Origin: Fen-549 sp050011315
GTDB lineage: Bacteria > Actinomycetota > Thermoleophilia > Gaiellales > Gaiellaceae
Assembly (NCBI GenBank): GCA_050011315.1
Contig: JBEKJI010000002.1
Coordinates: 1-64,000 of the forward strand
Direction: 5' to 3'
Length of the DNA stretch: 64,000 bases
The notes beneath the pieces were generated by a model that did no database searches, was not told where the DNA came from, and saw only the letters and a list, made by a program, of their open reading frames with translations. Positions 48,442 through 56,250 of this stretch are shown piece after piece (within the stretch, counting starts at the first letter, position 1; every line of letters starts with the position of its first letter). A program made the translations under genes and the position numbers.

Positions 48442-48745
48442 TGCGCTGAGCACGGGGCGTAAGTAGAGCGAAGCCCCGCCGGGGGGCACTAGGCGGAAGC
48501 CGAACGTCAGACGGCAGGGCGGACGAAAGCGTCAACGGCTCAGCGAAGGGAGCCGAGTAGGGAGCGAGAGTAGGTTGAAGTCGCCCCCGTAGGTCGAACC
48601 GCTTCGGCGGGACGTTCGACGGGAGTGGCTGACGAAATCGCCACCCGCTCGGCTCCGCTATTTGTGCGTCCAGGCGCTTCCTCCGAGCCATTGCTGGAGA
48701 AGAGTAGCCGCCAGGCGGACGCCCTAAACTCCTGACCAGTGCGAG
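48442..48745 (+). ncRNA. Probable structured non-coding RNA, family not recognised
   Basis: About 300 bases with nested stems: GGGGC/GCCCC (48454/48473), GACG/CGTC (48522/48530), CGGCTC/GAGCCG (48536/48550), GTCGAAC/GTTCGAC (48593/48614) around C(TTCG)G, GTGGC/GCCAC (48625/48640), and GCGTCC/GGACGC (48666/48717) with two inner stems. GAGCCGAG (48550) can instead pair with CTCGGCTC (48648), enclosing a whole domain. The TTCG loop and the upstream promoter favour the plus strand. It does not match tmRNA, RNase P RNA, SRP or 6S RNA by eye. Confidence 0.6.
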
Positions 48746-48770
48746 GAGAAGTGTCGAGTGCGAGAAGGGC

Positions 48771-48962
48771 TCAGGCGGCCGGGTCGCCGGCGGCCGCGTG
48801 ATCGGTCTCGCGGGCGAGCGCGCGCAGGAGCAGCTGGGAGAGATCGGGGCCGAGCGCCCGCTGCAGGCGAACGCGGGCAGGCTCCCGCTGGCGGAGGCTC
48901 ATCTGCTCAACGGCGGCGAAGTGCTCGAACAACAGCCCGGCGCCGCGACTCGGATTGCGCAT
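48771..48962 (-). CDS. Small protein of unknown function (63 residues)
   Basis: From ATG 48962, placed six bases after GGGGAG, the frame codes for a small, mostly helical protein rich in Leu, Arg and Ala (FEHFAAVEQMSLRQREPARVRLQ, then LSQLLLRALARET). In-frame ATGs at 48968 and 48980 are alternatives. No domain recognised. The good Shine-Dalgarno supports it; small size keeps confidence moderate. The 48981-49160 stretch upstream is AT-richer and probably holds its promoter. Confidence 0.45.
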   Translation of the reverse strand: MRNPSRGAGLLFEHFAAVEQMSLRQREPARVRLQRALGPDLSQLLLRALARETDHAAAGDPAA

Positions 48963-49160
48963 TCTCATCTCCCCGTTCATTGCATATTGACTATCGGTTT
49001 AGGTCGTACACAAACTCCATCCCCATTCCGAGGGGAAACGGTCACCCCGCCAAAGGTATTCATTCCTCTATAGCCCTAATGATCAGCCCGCTGGGGTTGT
49101 CTTCTCCCCCATATGCGTTATCAACCCCGAGCCAGAATCGGTTCCGATATACGAGTGCCG

Positions 49161-49685
49161 TCAAAGCCGTATTAACGAGTGGACTTCGTGTCCGGCGAGT
49201 CGCCGGCGGCCGTCAAGCAGCTCGATCTCGACCACGAAGAGGATGCCGATGACCTCCGCGCCCAGCTCTTCGACCAGCTCGACCTTGGCCTGAGCCGTCG
49301 CGCCGGTGGCTAGCAGATCGTCGTGAACGAGCACGCGCGTGCCGGCCGGGAGCGCTTCGATGGGCAGCTCGAGCGAGCCGGGACCGCCCTCGAGCTCCCA
49401 CTCGGGACTGACCGGCTCCGAGCCGAGGACGCCCGCTTGTCGCGCCGCTACAAACCCGGCGCCGAGCTCATGAGCCAGGGCACCACCGAGGATGAAGCCC
49501 CTCTCCTCCGCTCCGAGCACGATCTGAGGTCTTCGCGGCCGTGCCCAATCGGCGAGCAGTTCGATCACCGTCCGGAAACAGTCCGGATCCGCAAAGAGAA
49601 GCGAGAGGTCCTGAAAGACGAGCCCCTGCTTGGGGTAGTCGGGAATTTCCCGGATTTTCGCGCGCAGGTCTTCGACGGAAATCAT
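49161..49685 (-). CDS. apt: Adenine phosphoribosyltransferase
   Basis: Purine salvage enzyme making AMP from adenine and PRPP. 174 residues with IPDYPKQGLVFQDLSLLFAD at the start, the ERGFILGGALAHELGAGF segment and the PRPP-binding loop VLVHDDLLATGATAQA near residue 120. The ATG shares its A with the stop of the MerR gene (TGATG), so it is translationally coupled to the ftsR-garA-rsiG-like cluster. Confidence 0.95.
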   Translation of the reverse strand: MISVEDLRAKIREIPDYPKQGLVFQDLSLLFADPDCFRTVIELLADWARPRRPQIVLGAEERGFILGGALAHELGAGFVAARQAGVLGSEPVSPEWELEGGPGSLELPIEALPAGTRVLVHDDLLATGATAQAKVELVEELGAEVIGILFVVEIELLDGRRRLAGHEVHSLIRL

Positions 49686-50383
49686 CAGCCCGTTACCAGA
49701 TCATGAATATCGCGCCAGACGAGGAGGCGCAGGAGCTCTTCGGACTGTGCCAGCAGCGTCTCGATGTCGGCGAGTGTTGCTCGGCGGCGCTCGGAGCTGC
49801 GTGAGTGAAGCGCCGGTGCGGTGATCTGCTCAATCAGTCCGCTGACGCGATCGGAGGCGTGGCGGAAAGCTCGCAGGTGGCGTGCGTCGATTCCCTGCGC
49901 GGCGATCCTGGCGCAAACGTGAGCGATCTCGGCGTCGCTCTCGGAATAGACGCGCTCGCCTCCTTCGACACGCGGGCGCAGCAGGCCCTGCTCCTCCAGC
50001 TCGGCCGCGAACTCCGGTGTGAGCTGTGCCCTTCGGCAGAGCTCGGACAGGTCGATCTCGGGCTCGGCCTTGCGTAGCGTCAGACTCCGCCGCCGACGCG
50101 CGCTTCCGGTTGGGGAGGCCAGTTCCTCGCGGATCACGCGCAGCGGCAGGTATTCGTCCCGTTGTAGCTCCAGAACGCGGCGCAGGCGCTCGATATCGGC
50201 CTTGTTGAAGAGCCGGTAGCCGGAGCGCGTGCGACTTGGGGCCAGCAGGCCCCGACTCTCCAGGTAGCGGATCTTGGAGATGGAGATGTCCGGAAACTCG
50301 GCCAGAAGGAGCTTGCGCACAGCTCCGATCGTGAGCATCCGCGACGCTTTACCGATCGGCGCAGGTCGCGGCGCCGCGGCCAT
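49685..50383 (-). CDS. ftsR: MerR-family regulator, FtsR-like
   Basis: 232 residues. N-terminal MerR winged helix (TIGAVRKLLLAEFPDISISKIRYLESRGLLAPSRTRSGYRLFNKADIERL, about 15-75), then a second MerR-like helical domain (about 125-195) without effector cysteines. Length, domain order and position after a GarA-type FHA gene match Corynebacterium FtsR and M. tuberculosis Rv1828, regulators linked to ftsZ transcription. The ATG overlaps the FHA stop (TGATG); longer in-frame starts run through the FHA gene. Confidence 0.85.
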   Translation of the reverse strand: MAAAPRPAPIGKASRMLTIGAVRKLLLAEFPDISISKIRYLESRGLLAPSRTRSGYRLFNKADIERLRRVLELQRDEYLPLRVIREELASPTGSARRRRSLTLRKAEPEIDLSELCRRAQLTPEFAAELEEQGLLRPRVEGGERVYSESDAEIAHVCARIAAQGIDARHLRAFRHASDRVSGLIEQITAPALHSRSSERRRATLADIETLLAQSEELLRLLVWRDIHDLVTG

Positions 50384-50844
50384 CAGGTAAGGAAGGTCAG
50401 CCGGTACTTGCCGATTTGCACCTCGTCGCCGTCGGCAAGCTCGGCGGACTCGATCCGGCTCCGGTTGAGGAAGGTTCCGTTGAGGCTCCCCTGGTCCTGG
50501 AGAACGAAGCGCGGGCCGTCGTGGATCAGGACTGCATGCCGGCGCGAGACGGTCACGTCGTCGAGGAAGACGTCGCAATCCGGCGATCGCCCGATCGTCA
50601 TCCGCTCAGCGCTGGACGGGAAGACCGCGCCCGCGAGCCCTCCCCCGGCGCGAACGATCAGAGCCGGTCCCTTGATTCCGAGCTCGCCAAGGTCGAGATC
50701 CGCCTCTTCGACCTCACCGGCCGTGAGCGAGACCGTCGTCTCGGAGCCGGCCTCCTCGTGTACGAGCAGGGCTGCGCACTTGGCGCAAAAATTCGCGGCT
50801 TCGGGGTTCAGGAAACCGCATTGAGGGCAGTAGACGTGACTCAC
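50383..50844 (-). CDS. GarA/OdhI-like FHA protein with N-terminal zinc ribbon
   Basis: 153 residues. A four-cysteine ribbon (C6, C9, C20, C23), then GSETTVSL with the ETT (residues 35-37) that is the kinase phosphorylation site in GarA and OdhI, then an FHA domain (about 75-150: MTIGRSPDCDVFLDDVTVSRRHAVL, DQGSLNGTFLN). In GarA/OdhI the phosphorylated ETT binds the protein's own FHA domain and switches 2-oxoglutarate metabolism. GarA itself lacks the zinc ribbon. Overlaps the rsiG-like gene by ATGA. Confidence 0.88.
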   Translation of the reverse strand: MSHVYCPQCGFLNPEAANFCAKCAALLVHEEAGSETTVSLTAGEVEEADLDLGELGIKGPALIVRAGGGLAGAVFPSSAERMTIGRSPDCDVFLDDVTVSRRHAVLIHDGPRFVLQDQGSLNGTFLNRSRIESAELADGDEVQIGKYRLTFLT

Positions 50845-51095
50845 TCGAACTCGTCGGGTGGTGGCGCCTTGGCGGCAAGGATCTCGGTCAGCTTCTCGAT
50901 GTCGGCGCTGAGCGCACCCTCACCACCCTCGACCGACTTCTGCAACCGGGCCACCAGCTCGGCACGGAGGATGTCGATCTTCCCGTGGAGGAGGCGGCGC
51001 TTGTAGGAAAGCTCGTCTTCCTCCTTCTTCAAGTCCGCGATCAGGCCACGGAGTTCATCGTCTGAGAGGGTTGCAAGGTCAGGAAGCGGTTCCAC
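50841..51095 (-). CDS. RsiG-like small coiled-coil protein, candidate cyclic-di-GMP-dependent anti-sigma factor
   Basis: 84 residues, almost all helical. The segment KKEEDELSYKRRLLHGKID fits E26-x3-S30-x2-R33-x3-H37-x3-D41. Streptomyces RsiG binds cyclic-di-GMP through E-x3-S-x2-R-x3-Q-x3-D on each helix of a coiled coil and then holds sigma WhiG. Here one copy is present and the Q is His. A single-motif, homodimeric form is known from Rubrobacter. No WhiG-type sigma gene lies in the window. The operon rsiG-like, FHA, ftsR, apt is coupled by overlapping stops and starts. Confidence 0.7.
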   Translation of the reverse strand: MEPLPDLATLSDDELRGLIADLKKEEDELSYKRRLLHGKIDILRAELVARLQKSVEGGEGALSADIEKLTEILAAKAPPPDEFE

Positions 51096-51158
51096 GCGTC
51101 AGCCTTTCGTCCGGTATCGGGCTGTGTCCAGTAAAGCAGGCGTCCTTCCAGGGGTCAA

Positions 51159-53681
51159 TCAACTGGAGGGTGATGAAGCGCTCGCGCCCGCCTCGGCACC
51201 GATGATTCCCTCGACCAGGGTGCGCATCTCGGTTTCCAGCTCGCCCGAGATCTCGAGGTCGCTGCCTTCGGTATAGATGTGCAGAATCGGCTCGTCGGAG
51301 TCGGCGATCACCTGCACCCAACCGCGCTTGTCGCCGGCCTTGATGCCGTCGGTGAGGTCGAGCTGCCGATCCTTCATTTGCTCGACGAGAACACGCATGA
51401 CGAGGCCCTTTCGGCCCCAGGGACAGTGCAGGCGCCGGTGGATGAGCGTGCTCTGCGGCAAATCGGAGACGATCTCCGAGACCGGCTGCGAGACGGGCGC
51501 CAGCAGCTCGAGCAGCTTGCAGAGGCTGGCGACGGCGTCGTATGCGGAGAGAAAATCCGGGAAGAGGTAGCCTCCGCCGACCGATCCGGCGAAGATGACA
51601 TCGTTGTCGGAAGCCGCTCGGGTCAGATCGGCGAGCGAGGCGCGCGTGCGGATCACCTCGAGCCCGGTCTTCTCGACGAGTTTCTCGACCTGACTCGTGA
51701 CCGTGACCGGGAAGGCGACCTTGCCGCGGCGCCCGTTCGATCCGATCAGGCGCAGGAACAGGAGCAGCGCCTTTTCGACCGGAATCTCGATCCCTCGCTC
51801 GTCGATCAGGTAGAGGCGCTCGCCGGCGCGGTCGAAGACGGCGCCTAGGTCGGCGCTGGCGGCGGTCACGAGCTTCTTCGCCTGCCCGATCGACTCGACG
51901 ATCGGTTGCGTCTGGCTTGCGCGCTCGGCGGTGAATCCGTGCGCCGACACGGCCTCGATCCCGAGCGGTCCGAGCACGAGCGGAAGAATGTAAGAAGCGG
52001 CCGAATATCCGTAGTCGACTACCAGCCTGAAGCCGCGTGCCCGCATCAGCTCGACGTCGATGGTATCGAGCAGGTCCTGCGCATAGCTCTCCCGCGCGCG
52101 GGCCGGGTAGCTGATCCTTCCCACCTCGTCGGCGGCGGTACGGCGCAGCTCCAGGCGCGAGAAGTGCTTCTCGATCTCTTTCTGCAACTGTTCGCTCAGC
52201 TGGATCCCGGGCGGCTCGAAGAAGCGGATCTGAACGACCTCGGGATCGGCGGCGCTGCAACCGACGTGGATGCCGAGCTCGTAGCTCTCCGCCTTGAGCA
52301 GGTGGCGGTTGACCGCGGCCGGTAGTACGCGCAGGTCGGCGACGTCGACGCCGGTCGAGTTGAGCCCGGAGATCATCGCCCGCTTGATCATGCGGCAGGC
52401 GGTCGGCGCCTCGCGGCTGGTGACCACCCGGGCGCCTTGCTTCAACGCCGTGCCCGCGGCTGTCGCCAGACGAACGGCCACCTCGGGCGTGAGGTCGACG
52501 TTGACCAGCCCGAGCACTCCGTCCTGACCGAAGAGGCGCGTGGTCGCGCGCGACTCCCAGATCAAGCTCTCGTGGATCTGGGCGCCCGACTCGACCTCTT
52601 TGTAGGGATAGACACGGACTCCCGGCCAGATCACGCTCTCGGCACCGATCGTCACCTCGTCGCCGATCGCCACGCCTTCGTGCAGGCGAACGTGCGAGCG
52701 GACGTCGCAAGAGCGCCCGATTACGGCGCCCTCGATCAGGGTACTGCGTCCAACGTGAGTCGAGGAATCGAGCACCGAGTGCGAGACGCGCGCGCGCTCG
52801 CGCAGCGTGACGCTGGTGCCGAGCACCGAGTAAGCGCCGAGGCTCGCGTCTTTGGCCAGTCGCGAGTAGTTGCCGATGAAGGCCGGGCCCTCGATCGACT
52901 CCAGGTCGTCGATCTCGACTCCCTCGCCGATCCAGATGTCGCCGCGCAGGCGGATGCCCGGAATCTTCAGGCGTACCTTCTCGTCCAGGGCGTCGAAGTT
53001 CGCCTGGCGGTACTGGTCGAGATTGCCGATGTCCTGCCAGTAGCCGTCGAGCACAAAGCCGTAAAGCGGCCGCCCCATCTCGAGCAGGAGCGGAAAGAGA
53101 TCGGCCGAGAAATCGAAGGAGCGATCGGCCGGTACGTGACGCAAGACCTCGGGATCGAGCACGTAGATGCCGGTGTTGATCGTGTCGGAGAAGACCTGAC
53201 CCCAGGACGGCTTCTCGAGGAAACGCTCCACGCGCCCGTCCGCGTCGGTGACGACGATGCCGAACTCGAGCGGGTTCTCAACCGACTTTAGGCCGATGGT
53301 GACGGCGGCGCCCCTCTCTTTGTGGTACTCGATCAGCGCCTGGAGGTCGCTGTCGCAGAGCGCGTCGCCGGAGATGACGAGGAAGGGCTCCTCGAGATCG
53401 CGCGCGGCCTGCCTGACGGAGCCGGCCGTGCCCAGCGGCTCCTCCTCGACGGAGTAGTCGATCGACATGCCGAGCGCCTCGCCGTCGCCGAAGTAGGTAC
53501 GGATCGCCTGCGGCATGAAGGCGAGCGTGATCGTGACCTCGTCGATTCCGTGCTGGTGCAGGAGCTCTAGGATGTGTTCCATGCAGGGCTTGCCGACGAC
53601 CGGAACCATCGGCTTGGGCTGGTTTGAGGTCAGCGGGCGCAGGCGCGTCCCCTCCCCTCCGGCCATCACGATCGCCTTCAC
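51159..53681 (-). CDS. Sugar-1-phosphate nucleotidyltransferase fused to a degenerate phosphomannomutase domain
   Basis: 840 residues. Nucleotidyltransferase (1-235: VMAGGEGTRLRPLTSNQPKPMVPV), a left-handed beta-helix of hexapeptide repeats (about 250-370) and a phosphohexomutase-like part (about 385-820). The mutase phosphoserine loop, normally TASHNP, reads VGCSAADPEVVQI, and the DGDxDR metal loop reads AVFDRAGERLYL, so the mutase half is probably not catalytic. Likely makes a GDP- or NDP-sugar for surface glycans. Overlaps the pgsA-like gene (ATGA). Confidence 0.88.
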   Translation of the reverse strand: MKAIVMAGGEGTRLRPLTSNQPKPMVPVVGKPCMEHILELLHQHGIDEVTITLAFMPQAIRTYFGDGEALGMSIDYSVEEEPLGTAGSVRQAARDLEEPFLVISGDALCDSDLQALIEYHKERGAAVTIGLKSVENPLEFGIVVTDADGRVERFLEKPSWGQVFSDTINTGIYVLDPEVLRHVPADRSFDFSADLFPLLLEMGRPLYGFVLDGYWQDIGNLDQYRQANFDALDEKVRLKIPGIRLRGDIWIGEGVEIDDLESIEGPAFIGNYSRLAKDASLGAYSVLGTSVTLRERARVSHSVLDSSTHVGRSTLIEGAVIGRSCDVRSHVRLHEGVAIGDEVTIGAESVIWPGVRVYPYKEVESGAQIHESLIWESRATTRLFGQDGVLGLVNVDLTPEVAVRLATAAGTALKQGARVVTSREAPTACRMIKRAMISGLNSTGVDVADLRVLPAAVNRHLLKAESYELGIHVGCSAADPEVVQIRFFEPPGIQLSEQLQKEIEKHFSRLELRRTAADEVGRISYPARARESYAQDLLDTIDVELMRARGFRLVVDYGYSAASYILPLVLGPLGIEAVSAHGFTAERASQTQPIVESIGQAKKLVTAASADLGAVFDRAGERLYLIDERGIEIPVEKALLLFLRLIGSNGRRGKVAFPVTVTSQVEKLVEKTGLEVIRTRASLADLTRAASDNDVIFAGSVGGGYLFPDFLSAYDAVASLCKLLELLAPVSQPVSEIVSDLPQSTLIHRRLHCPWGRKGLVMRVLVEQMKDRQLDLTDGIKAGDKRGWVQVIADSDEPILHIYTEGSDLEISGELETEMRTLVEGIIGAEAGASASSPSS

Positions 53682-54232
53682 CGCGCCAGCACCACCTTGA
53701 GTGCGCGACCCACGTAGAGCAGGCCCGCGCTCAGTGCCAGCGCCAGCCCCGACCAGAAGACGTATAGCGGCCAGTCGGTGCCCGTCTCGGTAATGAGGAC
53801 GAAGGCGATACCCGCGTACAAAAGCCAGGTACCGGCCTTGCCGATCTGATTGACCTTGAAGTCGTAGCCGCGCTCCATGACGAACTTGTACCCACCCAGG
53901 AGAAGAAGATCCCGGCCGAGGACGAAGACGAGCGCGATCAGCGGCAGCCTGCCCGCGTGCCAGAGCAAGATAACGGCTGAGTCGATCATCAGCCGGTCGG
54001 CAAGCGGATCGGCGAGCTGCCCGAAACGAGACTCGACTCGCCAGCGCCGGGCGAGCCAGCCGTCGATCTGGTCGGTGATACCGGCAACGCCGAAGAGAAT
54101 GGCGCCGGCGACCGTCCAGCCCGCATCGGAGCGCAGAACGAGCACGACGAAAAACGGGACGAGCGCGATCCTGAACACGGTCAGAGCGTTCGGGATCTGA
54201 GCCTGCGAGCGGCGGATCGCGTGCTCGGTCAT
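53678..54232 (-). CDS. CDP-alcohol phosphatidyltransferase (PgsA-like)
   Basis: 184 residues, about five membrane helices. The family motif DG(x)2AR(x)8G(x)3D(x)3D is present with variation as GITDQIDGWLARRWRVESRFGQLADPLADRLM, near residues 50-80. By size and context it is probably a phosphatidylglycerophosphate or cardiolipin-type synthase, but the exact alcohol cannot be told. The start is ATG. It precedes and overlaps the nucleotidyltransferase fusion. Confidence 0.88.
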   Translation of the reverse strand: MTEHAIRRSQAQIPNALTVFRIALVPFFVVLVLRSDAGWTVAGAILFGVAGITDQIDGWLARRWRVESRFGQLADPLADRLMIDSAVILLWHAGRLPLIALVFVLGRDLLLLGGYKFVMERGYDFKVNQIGKAGTWLLYAGIAFVLITETGTDWPLYVFWSGLALALSAGLLYVGRALKVVLAR

Positions 54233-54341
54233 GCCTACAGAATACTTTCGGCTGCTCGTCGCGGTGTTTTCCGCGCCTTCGCGGAGGTGTTTACGAGCCC
54301 GAGCCGGAACTCGGGACGATCTTGCGACGGCGAATCGATCG

Positions 54342-54707
54342 CTACTGACCGATCTGGGCGATCGCCGCGTTCAGGCTCTGAACGCACGTGGCGCAGTAGG
54401 GCGCGACCTGCGACGCGGTGGTCGAGAACTTCTGCCTAGCCTCGTCGGTGCCGAGCAGACTCTCCGCGCTCTGAACAGCGGCTATGTACTGCTGAGTCAA
54501 CTGCGGCAACGAGCCCGGGTCCGAGGTCATGGCGATCGTCATGTTGGCGTTGATCGCCGTCAGGTTGGCCTCGGCGGTCATACGATTGCCGTTGGAGATG
54601 GGGTTGTTGCTCGTCTGGCTGCCACTGGTATGGCCACAACCCCCGAGCGCGAGTGCGGCGGCGATGGCGACGACAAGTCCTGCTCGAGATAAACCTGCAC
54701 GTTTCAC
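54342..54707 (-). CDS. Small lipoprotein, unknown function
   Basis: 121 residues from GTG 54707. The N-terminus is a lipoprotein signal (KRAGLSRAGLVVAIAAALALGGC) with the lipobox cysteine at residue 24. The rest is Ser/Thr/Gln/Asn-rich and helical (residues about 48-121), ending with a CATC pair. Not recognised. A longer in-frame start exists but adds about 85 arginine- and proline-rich residues that are not protein-like. Confidence 0.7.
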   Translation of the reverse strand: MKRAGLSRAGLVVAIAAALALGGCGHTSGSQTSNNPISNGNRMTAEANLTAINANMTIAMTSDPGSLPQLTQQYIAAVQSAESLLGTDEARQKFSTTASQVAPYCATCVQSLNAAIAQIGQ

Positions 54708-54785
54708 CCTGACGAAGTCGGCCGCGCTGAGAGATTCCTTTAGGCTGAAGATCTGGACCGACACCTCGGAGAAAGGATGAGAGCG

Positions 54786-54938
54786 ATGGCTAGTAGCAAA
54801 CACAAGTGCGAAGGGTGCGGTATCCGTAAGTTCGCGGAGTCGAATCCTCGCTCCCTGCGCGCCCGCCTCTGGCGCTGGCACACCGGCTGGTGTCCTGGCT
54901 GGAAGGCCTACCAGCGCTCGCTCGCCGACGCGAGGTAA
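54786..54938 (+). CDS. Small basic CxxC protein (50 residues)
   Basis: A short gene with KCEGCGIRKFAESNPRSL near the start and a tryptophan-rich WRWHTGWCPGWKAYQRSL end. Three cysteines (8, 11, 36) plus a histidine could bind zinc. Strong AAAGGA Shine-Dalgarno 8 bases before ATG 54786; an in-frame ATG at 54777 is also possible. The bias toward conserved-looking Trp, Cys and Gly supports a real gene. Family unknown to me. Divergent from the lipoprotein at 54342. Confidence 0.6.
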   Translation: MASSKHKCEGCGIRKFAESNPRSLRARLWRWHTGWCPGWKAYQRSLADAR

Positions 54939-55042
54939 CACGGCGACGGGTCGCGCGGCTTTCATCGCGCAAGCGTCTTCGCTTTGCCGGGGTTCGCGCT
55001 GTGGGGCTAGACGGCGGTAGGCCGGGCTGAAAGAATCCCACC

Positions 55043-56146
55043 ATGCGTCGCGCTGCGGTACTCGCTGTTCTGGCGGTTCTTCTGGCCTCGCTCGCCGGCT
55101 GCGGCGGCAGCTCCTCCAAGGCGAAGACCTCGAGCACCAGCTCGTCTCTCCCCTCCTCCGTCCCGAAACCAGGTCTGGCGAGGATCGTGCCGGCGAACTA
55201 TGTGGTGAAGAAGGTCTGGTACGCGAATCTCACCGGCCAGACGGTACCCGATGCCGTCGTCAGCTCAAAGGGACCTGCGGTCGGCGAGCTCGGCCTCCAT
55301 CCGGCCGAGCTGCAAGTGGTCTCCTGGGACCCGATCGCCAAGCGCTGGAACGCCATCTTCGACGCCCAGAAGAACAAGGTGCTGCAGCAGCAGTACGGAA
55401 CGATCGTCAGCAACGAGTACGTCACCTCTCCTCCGGACATGACCCCGACGGCGGAGCCAGTCCTCGACCCGACCGCCGAAGGCGATGTCAACCAGGTCGC
55501 CTTCGTACGTTTCGGCGGCGAGAAGACGCCGGATCTGGTCTTCACCACCACCCAGAACTACGGCGGCTCGGGCGTGCCCGGCAACCTCGCCGTGGTCGGC
55601 TTCAAGCGCAGCGAGGCGAACGTGCTCTATCTCTGGTACGGCGACGGCGGAGCCGGATTCCGGGTCGCCGGCTCCGGCCTGAATCAGACTCTTGACGCGT
55701 CAGCGCAGTTCTGGACGGCGGTAGACGCTCACTGCTGCCCGATACGCGCCTACTCGTTCGTGATCGGCAGCGGCGGCGAGCAGGGGATCACTTCCATCCG
55801 CGACGACCGCCCCTGGCTCGGTCTCTTCGTCAAGGCCGAGCGCGAGATGGATTCCACCTCGCCGGTCAGGGTTGTTGGCGTCGTGCCCGGCACCCCGGCC
55901 GCGTCGGTCTTCCAGGAGGGCGACGTGATCACCGCGCTCGTAGGCGCGAAGGTCTCGGAGGACCAAGGCCTGCTCGGGCCGGCGCTGCTCGATCAGATCG
56001 CTCTGCTCAAGGCCGGCGTGACCGCTTCCTTCAAGGTCGATCGCGGTGGACAGACGCTCACCCTCACGGCCAAGCTCGGCTCCTACATCGACTCCTCCGC
56101 TCAGAGCGCCTCGCCACCGAACGACCTATCCGTGTATGCGATCTGA
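55043..56146 (+). CDS. PDZ-domain lipoprotein
   Basis: 367 residues. Lipoprotein signal (AVLAVLAVLLASLAGCGG, cysteine at residue 20) and a Ser/Lys linker. A large beta-rich region follows (about 45-270: VVSSKGPAVGELG, QVAFVRFGGEKTPDLVFTT). It ends with a PDZ domain (about 272-350: VVGVVPGTPAASVFQEGDVITALVG). No protease triad is seen, so it probably binds partners at the membrane surface. Possible leaderless start (AAGAAT 6 bases upstream). Confidence 0.82.
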   Translation: MRRAAVLAVLAVLLASLAGCGGSSSKAKTSSTSSSLPSSVPKPGLARIVPANYVVKKVWYANLTGQTVPDAVVSSKGPAVGELGLHPAELQVVSWDPIAKRWNAIFDAQKNKVLQQQYGTIVSNEYVTSPPDMTPTAEPVLDPTAEGDVNQVAFVRFGGEKTPDLVFTTTQNYGGSGVPGNLAVVGFKRSEANVLYLWYGDGGAGFRVAGSGLNQTLDASAQFWTAVDAHCCPIRAYSFVIGSGGEQGITSIRDDRPWLGLFVKAEREMDSTSPVRVVGVVPGTPAASVFQEGDVITALVGAKVSEDQGLLGPALLDQIALLKAGVTASFKVDRGGQTLTLTAKLGSYIDSSAQSASPPNDLSVYAI

Positions 56147-56250
56147 TCTGAGCAGCTCGTAGGACAGCGAGACTCGTTCGCCGGCGGCACCCCGGACGAC
56201 GTACCAGCGCCGGAGTGCCGCGATACGAACGATTCTCGTCGGAGCCGGCC

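Noticed and set aside
48368..48691. 107-codon minus-strand frame in the uppP upstream gap
   Set aside because: It coincides with the dense stem-loop region; its apparent protein is an effect of RNA-like composition, with no start signal.
48442..48745. tmRNA or RNase P RNA as the identity of the structured RNA
   Set aside because: No tag-coding frame ending in ALAA-like codons, no tRNA-like T arm and CCA end, and no GAGGAAAGTCC or ACAGAA-type conserved RNase P blocks.
55028..55042. Strong leaderless promoter for the PDZ lipoprotein
   Set aside because: AAGAAT has correct spacing but a poor first base and no -35, so it is mentioned only as a possibility in the gene entry.
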